From Marinomonas profundi (GTDB lineage Bacteria; Pseudomonadota; Gammaproteobacteria; Pseudomonadales; Marinomonadaceae), in contig NZ_CP073013.1 of assembly GCF_020694005.1 (NCBI RefSeq), positions 2,614,578 through 2,678,577 of the forward strand: a stretch of 64,000 nt of DNA. Direction: 5' to 3'. The position numbers and the translations under genes were made by a program. Below the pieces are notes generated by a model that was not told where the DNA came from, did no database searches, and worked only from the letters and a program-made list of their open reading frames with translations. Of the stretch, positions 1-9,100 are shown one piece after another (the stretch's first letter is position 1; every line of letters starts with the position of its first letter).

Positions 1-135
1 CGAATGATGAGCGGGCTAAAAATGATCAATTTACTCCCTGTTGCTCTCGATCACTGACAAAAATGCTAGTACTTGATCTTTAGTATTCATCCAAAAAAGT
101 AAATAAAAATAAAGTAAATAAAAAAGGAGACTTGT

Positions 136-1230
136 ATGAGTGTTCAATATGTTAGCGCAGCTGAACTAATCGATTCTGATACTGAATCAACATCCCCATT
201 TCCATTAAATATGTGGTATGTAGCGGCCTTGAGCTCTGAGCTTCAAGATAAACCTTTGCCCCGCACATTGCTTAATAACCACATTGTATTTTTCCGTACA
301 GCTGATGGAAAAGCTTCGGCGCTTGAAGATAAATGTTGTCATCGATCTTTGCCTTTATCTCTGGGGACAGTCGAAGAGAGTGGTATTCGTTGTGGTTATC
401 ACGGATTATTATTTAATGGTGATGGAAAGTGTATAGAAATCCCGGGGCAAGACAAAGTTCCGCGTAAAGCCTTAGTATCCGCTTATTTTATTTGCGAACA
501 AGACCATCTTATTTGGATCTGGTTTGGAGATAAGAATAATCAAGAACCAACTTGTCTTCCACCAAGTTACCCAGTTCATAATGCCCCCGAATATTTATTT
601 GGCGGTGATGTATACCATTACGATGCCCCATATCAGTTAATACACGATAATTTATTGGACCTTAGTCATTTAGGGTATGTCCACCTTCATACGATTGGTG
701 GAAATGCAAAATTGCATATGACCGCTGAGACTAAAGTTGAAAGCGACGAAAAAACAGTTCGTGTTATTCGTCATATGCCTGATTCTGTTCCACCTCCAAC
801 TTATTCTTTAGCTTATCCGTTTACAGGTAAAATTGATCGTTGGCAGGAGATTCTTTTTAAAATATCGCACCTAGAGATTTGGACTGGTGCTGTAGACGCA
901 GGCTCTGATTCTTTAGAAAATCCTAATCGTGATGGATTTCATATGAAAGGTTTTCATGGCATTACGCCTGAGACGGAAACGACTTGTCATTATATATGGA
1001 CTATGTCTACGAACCCTAAAAATGATCCAAAAGAAACGGCTAAAAAAGTCATTGAACAAACTAGATTGACTTTTGATGAAGATAAAGTGGTCATTGAGGC
1101 TCAGTATAAAAACATGCAAAGCTTTAAACATAATAAAATGCTGGATATACATGTGGATCTGGCACCAAACAGAGCGCGTCGTATTATCGAAACATGTCTA
1201 GTGCTAAATTCTGATGTATTAGAGAAATAG
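136..1230 (+). CDS. Rieske (2Fe-2S) oxygenase alpha subunit, VanA-like
   Basis: Likely the oxygenase component of a two-part Rieske non-haem iron oxygenase of the vanillate O-demethylase/toluenesulfonate monooxygenase group. The N-terminal Rieske centre is visible as Cys67-x-His69 and Cys86-x2-His89. The catalytic domain carries the bridging Asp175 and the mononuclear iron ligands His178 and His183 in an N-L-L-D-L-S-H-x4-H motif. Length (364 aa) fits the family. The ATG is preceded by AAGGAGA about 6 bases upstream. No ferredoxin or reductase partner lies downstream; one could lie left of the window. The next gene is a TRAP binding protein, so the pair may serve uptake and oxidation of one aromatic or carboxylated substrate (inference). 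The first 2.3 kb is visibly more AT-rich than what follows, which may point to transfer. The substrate cannot be read from the sequence. Confidence 0.85.
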   Translation: MSVQYVSAAELIDSDTESTSPFPLNMWYVAALSSELQDKPLPRTLLNNHIVFFRTADGKASALEDKCCHRSLPLSLGTVEESGIRCGYHGLLFNGDGKCIEIPGQDKVPRKALVSAYFICEQDHLIWIWFGDKNNQEPTCLPPSYPVHNAPEYLFGGDVYHYDAPYQLIHDNLLDLSHLGYVHLHTIGGNAKLHMTAETKVESDEKTVRVIRHMPDSVPPPTYSLAYPFTGKIDRWQEILFKISHLEIWTGAVDAGSDSLENPNRDGFHMKGFHGITPETETTCHYIWTMSTNPKNDPKETAKKVIEQTRLTFDEDKVVIEAQYKNMQSFKHNKMLDIHVDLAPNRARRIIETCLVLNSDVLEK

Positions 1231-1284
1231 ATGGTTGCAATGATTAAGTAATAAAAAATCAAAAATAATAAAAAGGTGATGAAT

Positions 1285-2310
1285 ATGAATATGAAAAATA
1301 AAAAAATAATTCTTTTTTTAGGTTGTATGTGGTCAACTTTTGCGTTTTCACAAACATACACATTACGTCTTGCTCATTTTTGGCCAGCCAACTCGAGCGT
1401 TGGCAACGTTATACAAGACTGGGCGAATTCAATTGAGAGTGATTCAAATAAACAACTAAATATTGAAATATATCCAAGTCAAACGCTTGCTAAAGCGGCA
1501 CAAAGTTATACAGCAACGGTGAGCGGGATTGCCGATATTACTGTCACAGCTCAAGGCTATATGGCTGGTCGGTTTCCACTTACTCAGGTGGTGGAACTTC
1601 CTGGTTTGATTACTAATGCTGAAAATTCAAGCTGTGTTATCCAAAAACTTTATGACAATAAATTAATATCGGCAGAATATAGTGATACACATCCGTTATT
1701 TTTATTTGTTCATGGGCCAGGGCATATCCATACTAGCGACAAACAAGTTTCTACGCCAAGTGATTTAGAAGGAATGCGTATTCGCCGTGCAACAACGGTT
1801 GTAGCGGATTTGCTTAGTTCAATGAATGCTAATCCTGTCGGTATGCCAGCCCCAGAAACCTATCAATCGGCACAACGTGGCGTTATTCAGGGTGTGGCTT
1901 TTCCTTGGCAAGCAATGAAAGATTTTCGTCTAAATGAATTATTATCACATCATACAGAAATAGGTCTATACACACTCTCCTTTATCACTACTATGAATAA
2001 AAGTGCCTATAATAAACTGCCTGACGATCTTAAAAAAATACTCGATCAACACAGTGGTGAATACTGGTCGCGTGTGATGGGGAAAGCGTTAGATGATTTG
2101 GATGCTGATGGCCGGAAAGAAGCCATTGAGGCAGGGCATACCATTGAAACAATTAACAATGTTAATAGTGATCCAGTATGGGGGCCTATTACCAAAAAAG
2201 TGATAGCGTCTTATATTGAAAATATGGATTCTCAGTCAGAAAAAGCAGAAAATATTTATAATAAAGCTTTAGAGTATTCAACATTATGTGAATCAAATAA
2301 AGTGCTTTAA
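1285..2310 (+). CDS. TRAP transporter substrate-binding protein (DctP family)
   Basis: Periplasmic solute receptor of a tripartite ATP-independent transporter. A short signal peptide (Lys-rich start, hydrophobic core, cleavage near A-F-S-Q) leads into the family opening L-R-L-A-H-F-W-P, and the ligand-domain signature G-M-R-I-R appears near residue 170. In-frame starts exist at 1276 (GTG), 1279, 1285 and 1291; I chose 1285 because AAGG ends 8 bases before it. It follows the Rieske oxygenase by about 55 bases and may be cotranscribed. No DctQ or DctM gene is adjacent: the next gene is on the opposite strand. The only TRAP permease piece in the window is at the far right end and is unlikely to be its partner. 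Ligands of this family are usually carboxylates; the specific one is unknown. Confidence 0.85.
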   Translation: MNMKNKKIILFLGCMWSTFAFSQTYTLRLAHFWPANSSVGNVIQDWANSIESDSNKQLNIEIYPSQTLAKAAQSYTATVSGIADITVTAQGYMAGRFPLTQVVELPGLITNAENSSCVIQKLYDNKLISAEYSDTHPLFLFVHGPGHIHTSDKQVSTPSDLEGMRIRRATTVVADLLSSMNANPVGMPAPETYQSAQRGVIQGVAFPWQAMKDFRLNELLSHHTEIGLYTLSFITTMNKSAYNKLPDDLKKILDQHSGEYWSRVMGKALDDLDADGRKEAIEAGHTIETINNVNSDPVWGPITKKVIASYIENMDSQSEKAENIYNKALEYSTLCESNKVL

Positions 2311-2380
2311 GTATTTATATAATACGGAAAAATACTAATATGAGCTTTTTATAATGGCGTCTAATCTCTACTAGATTTGT

Positions 2381-2401
2381 GTAAAAGGTAAAAGGTAAAA
2401 G
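2381..2401. repeat. short tandem repeat, three 7-bp units
   Basis: Three head-to-tail copies of GTAAAAG followed by a partial fourth, between the TRAP binding protein and the terminator. Slippage-type repeat with no visible role. Confidence 0.7.
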
Positions 2402-2414
2402 GTAAGAAGCAATA

Positions 2415-2447
2415 AAAAAGCCTCGCAGATTCACTGCGGGGCTTTTT
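2415..2447. terminator. bidirectional rho-independent terminator
   Basis: An 8-bp stem (GCCTCGCA at 2420-2427 with TGCGGGGC at 2435-2442, one G-U pair) is flanked by an A-run on the left and a T-run on the right, so it can stop transcription from both convergent genes. Confidence 0.8.
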
Positions 2448-2467
2448 GTGTTTTTACGATTCGATTA

Positions 2468-3757
2468 TTATTCAGCAGGTGGGTGTGTTTCTAAATAGCG
2501 GCTGTCTTCTTCTGGTAGCGGCTGATCATCGATGGCCGCTTCAAAGGCTTTTAGACGTTTGTAGATGGATAGCAATTCTACGATGGTGGTCCAAGAGTTA
2601 ACCAAAAATTGAAACGAACCTTCTACTTGACTAAAGGCGTTGCTGATACGTTGGAAGATACCTAAGGTAAGGGCGCCAGCGACAATAGAAGGGCCAAGAG
2701 CAATAAGAGGTACTAAAACCCCAGCCTGTAAATAACCATATCGAACGATGTTGAAATACAAATAGTTTGCATATAGGTTGAAGTAGTTTTTGCGTACGTT
2801 TGAGAATAACTCTGATAGTTTAATGGGTTCTGCTCGCTCGGCATTATCTTCACCATAAACGAGTTCTTTTCGATAAGCGGCTTCAACGCGTTGGTTTTTG
2901 AACTCCAGCCCGGGCAGGCGAATACCCGCTACAGCCAAGAGTGTGGTGCCTATTATGGACCAAATAATGGCAATAAATACTAGGGCTTGCGGCACTTCTC
3001 CTATAAATGGCAGTTCTTTTACATAAGCCGATAGCCCCCACAAAACAGGGAGAAACGCCAATAGTGTCATCATTGAGTCGAGGAAGCGCACTCCCAAGGT
3101 TTCAACAATGCTGGCAAAACGCATGGTGTCTTCTTGGATACGCTGCGATGCCCCTTCTATGTGGCGTACTTGTTGCCATTTGGATGCGTAATGGTTGTTC
3201 ATTGCGGTGCGCCAGCGAAAAACATAATGGCTAACAAAGAAGCTGTTTAATACCGCGACAGCAATAAAGACGAATGCAATGCCGGCAAACGTAAAAAGTT
3301 GAGCGAAGTATTCATCGAGCGTGATGCTATTGGGGGCGCTCAAGGCTTTCTGTATCAAGTCATAAAAGCTGCCATACCATTCATTAATCATCACACTGAC
3401 TTGTACTTGGAACCAGGTGATGAATACAATCAATCCCGACCCAACGACAGACCATTTTGCCCATTTTTGACCGCCATAAACCACCCATGCGCCGATGAAT
3501 AATCCATAACAAACCGCCATATATTGGTATAACCAAACATCTAATGCGGTACTTTGTGCGCTTTGAAAAGCGGCTTGTGCGGCGGCGTCAGCGCCTTCTG
3601 CTAATGCTGCTGGAAAATACACACCAAACAGAGACCCTAAACTGAGCAGGCCGCCTAAGTCTTGAACTTTTGCATACCAGCCAATAACGCAAACAAGAGC
3701 CCAAAGGGCAAAGCTAAGAAAGAAGAGCTTGGGTTTGGGAAAGAAAGAATGAAACAC
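2468..3757 (-). CDS. sbmA: SbmA/BacA-like peptide antibiotic transporter
   Basis: Inner-membrane, proton-driven importer of the SbmA/BacA family, which takes up proline-rich peptides, bleomycin and microcins and in rhizobia is needed for symbiosis. The protein (429 aa; E. coli SbmA is 406) begins with F-P-K-P and a hydrophobic segment, has about seven to eight hydrophobic spans, and carries the family-typical stretch R-W-R-T-A-M-N-N-H-Y near residue 180 followed by E-G-A-S-Q-R-I-Q-E-D-T-M-R-F. There is no ATP-binding domain, which separates it from the related ABC half-transporters. It is a single gene transcribed away from the PhzF-family gene and closed by a strong terminator. The natural substrate here is unknown. 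Confidence 0.88.
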   Translation of the reverse strand: MFHSFFPKPKLFFLSFALWALVCVIGWYAKVQDLGGLLSLGSLFGVYFPAALAEGADAAAQAAFQSAQSTALDVWLYQYMAVCYGLFIGAWVVYGGQKWAKWSVVGSGLIVFITWFQVQVSVMINEWYGSFYDLIQKALSAPNSITLDEYFAQLFTFAGIAFVFIAVAVLNSFFVSHYVFRWRTAMNNHYASKWQQVRHIEGASQRIQEDTMRFASIVETLGVRFLDSMMTLLAFLPVLWGLSAYVKELPFIGEVPQALVFIAIIWSIIGTTLLAVAGIRLPGLEFKNQRVEAAYRKELVYGEDNAERAEPIKLSELFSNVRKNYFNLYANYLYFNIVRYGYLQAGVLVPLIALGPSIVAGALTLGIFQRISNAFSQVEGSFQFLVNSWTTIVELLSIYKRLKAFEAAIDDQPLPEEDSRYLETHPPAE

Positions 3758-3971
3758 GGTTTAGTTTCTCTATATCAGTTGAATGATTCATAAGCCATTG
3801 ATCTACCTGAGTTGTGTCATGGCGCTTTATCGGAGCTTAAACCAGTCAAGTGATAATCACAATCAAACGACCTTTAAGGAATCAGCAAAAAACACGACAA
3901 TCGACGGTAAGACAGCATTTTTTCACTGAACTGTCTGTTACGCTGTGAAATTAGGACAACAGGAATGTTTT

Positions 3972-4832
3972 ATGGCACAAGTTGATGTGTACTTGGTTCG
4001 TGCTTTTTCTATATCAGGACAAGGCGGAAATCTGGCTGGAGTAGTGTTGCAAGCTGATGCACTAACGGATCAACAAAAGCAGGCCATCGCCAAAGCAGTA
4101 GGCGTATCTGAAACAGCTTTTGTTAGTCAGAGTGATAAAGCCGATTTTCAGTTATCTTTTTTTACCCCAACAGTGGAAGTCGACTTTTGTGGTCACGCCA
4201 CCCTGAGTGCGTTTTGGTTGTTGCATCATTTACAAAAAATCCCGCTAGGTAATTATCAACAGGAAACTAAAGTCGGAGTACTGGATGTTGAGGTTGCATC
4301 AAATTGTGGTGTCTTGATGAGTCAGAGTTTACCCGTTTGGTTGACTGAATTTAGCGCAGAGGAAATTGCACCTATGCTTGGGATTGACCCCCAGCTTATT
4401 GTTCAATTAGGTTTACCTATTCAGGCTGTGTCGACAGGTTTAGTGGACGTGATGATTCCAGTGCCTTACGGCGCGTTGGATTGCCTTGTTGTGGATCTGG
4501 AGGCGATAACACGTTTTTGTCAACAGCATCAATGTGTTGGCTTTCATGTTTTTGAGATGAATTCTCCTGATGAACCTTATACGGCAAATTGTCGAAACTT
4601 TGCACCAGCGGTTGGTATTCCTGAAGAGTCTGCTACAGGCAGTTCAAGCGGTGCGCTGGCGTGTTATTTAAATCGACACTTTGGCTCCCAACAAGCGGTT
4701 TTTGAGCAAGGCCGAGCAATGAATATGTCATCGCGTATTGTGACCCAGTTACGTGTGGAAAGCGGCGAGCTGGTATGTGTTCAAGTGGGAGGTGAGGGGG
4801 CAATGTATAAAGTCATGTCGTTTGAGTTCTAG
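3972..4832 (+). CDS. PhzF-family isomerase/epimerase
   Basis: Member of the PhzF/DapF-like fold family; PhzF itself isomerises a dihydro-hydroxyanthranilate in phenazine synthesis, but most members have unknown substrates. The catalytic glutamate of the V-S-E-T-A-F motif is present near residue 45, with the conserved F-T-P-x-x-E-V-D-F-C-G-H-A-T stretch after it and the C-terminal P-E-E-S-A-T-G-S-S-S-G phosphate-binding-like loop. An upstream GTG at 3945 is in frame, but AGGA lies 7 bases before the ATG at 3972, giving 286 aa, the usual length. No phenazine genes are nearby, so phenazine synthesis is not implied. Single-gene unit closed by a terminator. Confidence 0.85.
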   Translation: MAQVDVYLVRAFSISGQGGNLAGVVLQADALTDQQKQAIAKAVGVSETAFVSQSDKADFQLSFFTPTVEVDFCGHATLSAFWLLHHLQKIPLGNYQQETKVGVLDVEVASNCGVLMSQSLPVWLTEFSAEEIAPMLGIDPQLIVQLGLPIQAVSTGLVDVMIPVPYGALDCLVVDLEAITRFCQQHQCVGFHVFEMNSPDEPYTANCRNFAPAVGIPEESATGSSSGALACYLNRHFGSQQAVFEQGRAMNMSSRIVTQLRVESGELVCVQVGGEGAMYKVMSFEF

Positions 4833-4840
4833 TGGTAATA

Positions 4841-4868
4841 AAAAATCGGGCCGAGGCCCGATTTTTTT
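4841..4868. terminator. bidirectional rho-independent terminator
   Basis: Stem AATCGGGCC/GGCCCGATT (4844-4852 and 4855-4863) with A-run on the left and seven Ts on the right, between the convergent PhzF-family gene and the argD-type gene. Confidence 0.85.
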
Positions 4869-4891
4869 AACACTTTTTACCACACGTCTGC

Positions 4892-6127
4892 TTACGCGGC
4901 TTGGTTGTTTGCCACAACGGTTGCAATGGCTTTATCAAGACGAGCAAGGCCATCGGCAATGTCTTGTTCGGTGATGATCAAAGACGGCGCTAAGCGTAAT
5001 ACGTTTGGTCCGGCGACCAATGCAAGTAAACCTTCGGCGGCAGCGGCTTTGATAATTTCACCGGCTTTACCGGTGAGACTATCGACCATTTCGGCACCAA
5101 TGAGCAGACCCATACCACGAATGTCTTTAAAGACATGGTGCTTTTCGTTAATGGCTTTCAAGCCTTCCACAAAAAGGTCGTGACGTTTCGCCACGCCACC
5201 TAATACTTCTGGCGTGTCGACGATATCGATCACCGCTTCGGCGATAGAGCACGCCATTGGGTTGCCGCCATAAGTGCTACCATGGGTACCAAATGCTAGG
5301 CTTTTGGCGGCTTTTTCTGTCGCAAGCATCGCGCCAACGGGGAAACCATTGCCTAAGGCTTTGGCGGTTGTTAATACATCGGGTGCCACGCCTAGCTGCT
5401 CATAGGCGAAAAGCGTACCCGTTCGGCCAACGCCAGATTGCACTTCGTCATAAACCAATAGGGCGTTGTGTTGGTCACATAGCTCACGCACTTGTTTGGC
5501 AAATTCAAGGTCGGCTGGAATAATACCGCCTTCGCCTTGAATAGGCTCCATCACCACCGCACAGGTCTTATCGCTAATAATGGCTTTAAGTTGTTCAATG
5601 TTGTTGTAATCACAATGCTTGATACCGCCTGGCGTTGGCTCAAAACCTTCTTTGTATTTTGCTTGTCCACCGACAGAGACGGTAAACAAGGTACGGCCAT
5701 GAAACGATTTATTAAAGGCGATAATTTCGTGTTTCTCTGGACCAAAATGGTCGAAGGCGTAACGACGAGCCAATTTAAACGCGGCTTCGTTGGCTTCTGC
5801 GCCACTGTTGGCAAAAAACACTCGGTCGGCAAAAGTTTTTTCGGTCAGTTTTTTGGCCAAGCGTAGGGCTGGCTCATTCGTCATGACATTAGACAAATGC
5901 CATAGTTGACCTGCTTGCTCACGCATAACCTTAACCAAGGTTGGGTGGCAATGCCCCAATGCGGTCACCGCAATGCCGCCGGCAAAATCGACGTACTCTT
6001 TGCCTTCGGTGTCCCACACGCGAGAGCCTTCACCACGCACAGGAATAATGGCGGAAGGGGCATAGTTGGGAACCATTACTTCGTCAAACGTTGCTCTCGT
6101 TACTTGTTCTGTCACTTTGATATCCAT
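4892..6127 (-). CDS. argD: acetylornithine/succinylornithine aminotransferase (class III, PLP)
   Basis: PLP-dependent transaminase acting on N-acetylornithine in arginine synthesis and/or N-succinylornithine in the AST catabolic route; sequence alone does not separate ArgD from AstC/AruC, and many gammaproteobacterial enzymes do both. Length is 411 aa. Visible landmarks are the phosphate-binding N-S-G-A-E-A (107-112), D-E-V-Q-S-G (227-232) and the Schiff-base lysine in T-T-A-K-A-L-G-N-G (Lys256). It lies downstream of gdhB on the same strand but is separated by a hairpin terminator. With argR, the aot transporter and astE all within 15 kb, a catabolic role is plausible. Class III enzymes for GABA are a less likely alternative, since the protein is ArgD-sized throughout. 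Confidence 0.88.
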   Translation of the reverse strand: MDIKVTEQVTRATFDEVMVPNYAPSAIIPVRGEGSRVWDTEGKEYVDFAGGIAVTALGHCHPTLVKVMREQAGQLWHLSNVMTNEPALRLAKKLTEKTFADRVFFANSGAEANEAAFKLARRYAFDHFGPEKHEIIAFNKSFHGRTLFTVSVGGQAKYKEGFEPTPGGIKHCDYNNIEQLKAIISDKTCAVVMEPIQGEGGIIPADLEFAKQVRELCDQHNALLVYDEVQSGVGRTGTLFAYEQLGVAPDVLTTAKALGNGFPVGAMLATEKAAKSLAFGTHGSTYGGNPMACSIAEAVIDIVDTPEVLGGVAKRHDLFVEGLKAINEKHHVFKDIRGMGLLIGAEMVDSLTGKAGEIIKAAAAEGLLALVAGPNVLRLAPSLIITEQDIADGLARLDKAIATVVANNQAA

Positions 6128-6152
6128 CTTAAAAAAAGACCTCTTAAAAATA

Positions 6153-6174
6153 GGTGGCCGTAAAGACGGCCACC
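6153..6174 (-). terminator. terminator downstream of gdhB
   Basis: Perfect 9-bp stem GGTGGCCGT/ACGGCCACC with a 4-base loop; on the minus strand it is followed by TATTTTT. It separates gdhB from the argD-type gene. Confidence 0.7.
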
Positions 6175-6181
6175 TTTTGGT

Positions 6182-9100
6182 TTATATCAGATTTCTTAAT
6201 TCACGAATAGCGACAGTGATCATCGCCAACGTTAATTCACTTTCTGTTTTTATTTCGCTGAACGTTGCTCGATAATGCTTGATACTGTCATTATTCGATT
6301 CGCGCCAATGCGCCAGGCGTTGCTCTAATTTTTTGATATCAGGGCTAGACTGTATAACTTCCTGAGTGAGGGTGCGCAGACTGTTGTCTACTTCGTCACC
6401 AAGCCCACCTTTTGCACGACGCTGCCACATATCGTCAGCGGGTAGTTCACTGACTCTATGGCGTAACCAATGCAGTTCTAGGTCCATTTCAAGCGCAAAG
6501 TAGGTTTGAGCCACATCCAACACTTCGGTTTCGGTATTAGTCGCAACACGAATAATGTCTAATCCGTAGAAGAGGTAGTGAAGAGACGACAATCTTTCCG
6601 CTATTTCGGCTGGAATGTTGTGCTCAACCAAGCGAGTGGTAATGTCGGCCAAGTGCGCTTGACTGGATTCCGTCAGAATGGCTTGCATGTTGGCGCTAAT
6701 AATATCGACACCAGGTTTGTAGGTGTCTTTTAGGCGCTGAATGGACAAGCTTTCACGGGTGTTACGCAACAACCAGAGCGTGGCGCGTTCTAATAATCCT
6801 TGGATTCGAATCAGTAGACCGTTTAACACCGAGTTTTCTACGGTGAAGTCTAGGCCGTTAATGGCGTCCCAAAGAGCGGGAATAGCAAAAATGTCTTCGG
6901 CGGCCATGTAGGCTCGTACGACATTCAACGACGACGCACTGGTTTCCTCTTGCATATAAGTGCTAAAGGTTGGTCCCATGCGGTTGCCAAGGTTGTTCGT
7001 CACGTGTCCGGCGATGATTTCTTGAATCAGCGGATGTGACGCCATTTGGCCGTCGAAGTGTTTGGTCAGCTGGGTGGGGAAGTATTCGTTGATTTGTGTG
7101 GTTAAATCCACATCGTCACCAATACCATCTTCGACCAACTGCTCAGACAGTTTGATTTTAGAATAAGCCAATAACACGGAAATTTCGGGGCGGGTTAAGC
7201 CTAGCCCTTTGTTTAAGCGTTTCTTGATTTGCGCATCGCTAGGCAAGTATTCAATTTCACGGTTTAAGCGACCTTCGCGTACCAGTGATTGAATTAAACG
7301 CCAGTGATCGGCCAAGCGTTCAGGTGCTTGTGCGTTGGCCAAAGACAAAACATGGCTTTGGCCAAGGTTGTGGCGCAACACAAGGCTGCCCACTTCATCG
7401 GTCATTTCAGCCAGCAAGCTGTTGCGTTGCTTCTCGGTTAGATCGCCGTTTTCAACCACGCGGTTAAGCAGGATCTTGATGTTAACCTCGTGATCCGAGC
7501 TGTCGACACCCGCCGAGTTGTCAATCGCGTCAGTGCTAATTAAACCGCCTTTTTGAGCAAATTCAATTCGGCCTAACTGTGTAAACCCTAGGTTGCCACC
7601 TTCGCCAACGATTTTGCAGCGTAGCTCTTTGCCATTTACACGCAGTCCGTTATTGGCACTGTCGCCGGCATCGGCATGAGATTCTGTATCCGATTTCACG
7701 TAAGTACCGATACCGCCGTTCCACAGTAGATCAACCGGGGCTTTTAGAATTGCGTTGATCAAATCGGTTGGTGCCATGGATTTGACATTGCCTTCAATAC
7801 CCAACGCTTTACGGATGTCAGCGTTGATCGGAATGGATTTCGCAGAACGATTGAAAATACCGCCGCCTTTGGAAATCAGCTCTTTGTTGTAATCTTCCCA
7901 AGAAGAACGAGGCAACTTGAACATACGTTCACGTTCCACGAAAGAGGTTGCCGCGTCGGGTGTTGGGTCGATGAAAATGTGCATGTGGTTAAACGCAGCC
8001 ACTAGCTGGATGTGTTTAGACAACAGCATGCCGTTACCAAATACGTCGCCTGCCATGTCGCCAACGCCAACGGTGGTGAAGTCAGTGGTTTGGCAATCAA
8101 TGCCAATTTCTTTGAATTGACGTTTAACCGATTCCCAAGCGCCACGAGCGGTGATGCCCATTTTTTTATGGTCGTAACCATTGGAGCCGCCAGACGCAAA
8201 CGCATCGCCTAACCAGAAGTTGTATTTTGCTGAAATGCTGTTGGCTAAATCGGAGAAAGTTGCCGTGCCTTTGTCTGCTGCTACCACCAAGTATGGGTCG
8301 TCTTCGTCGTAACGTAATACCGACAGAGGTGGAACCACTTCGTTTTGTACTAGGTTGTCGGTAATGTCGAGCAAGCCGCTAATGAAGGTGGTGTAGCAAT
8401 GGATTACTTCTGCTTGCACTTCTTCACGGGAGGCGTTCTTTTTCAATTGCTTGGCAACAAAGCCGCCTTTGGCGCCAGACGGTACGATAACTGCGTTTTT
8501 GACCATTTGAGCTTTAACAAGACCCAATACTTCGGTACGGAAATCTTCCATCCGATCGGACCAACGAAGACCGCCACGGGCGACTTTACCGCCACGCATG
8601 TGAATACCTTCAACCCAAGGCGCATAAACGAAAATTTCGAATTTCGGTCTTGGTAGTGGTACCGCTGGAATCAGTGAAGGATCCAGTTTGAAAGACACAT
8701 AGTCTTTGACTTCGCCTTCAGCGCCCGCTTGATAGAAGTTGGTTCTTAGCATGGCTTGAATCACTGACAAGTAGTGTTTCAAAATGCGGTCTTCATCTAG
8801 ATTGGCGACCTGATCCAATTCTAGCTCGATTTTTTCAAGCAGTTTGTGGACTTTATCGTCACGCTTAGCGTCTTGGCTTGGGTCGAAGCGTTGCTCGAAT
8901 AGTTGCACCAAAAGACGGGCGATGCCGGCGTTTTTTTCTAAGGTTTGCTGCATATATTGCAACGAGAAAGGCACTTGTAATTGCGTCAAGTACTTAGTCA
9001 AAGCGCGTAGCATGGTGACTTGGCGCCATGTTAAAGAAGCACTGAGGACTAGGGCGTTAAAGCGATCATTTTCGACGCGACGGCGGAAGACCTGATTAAA

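Noticed and set aside
5492-5866. 124-codon plus-strand frame
   Set aside because: Lies wholly within the argD-type gene on the other strand; no RBS.
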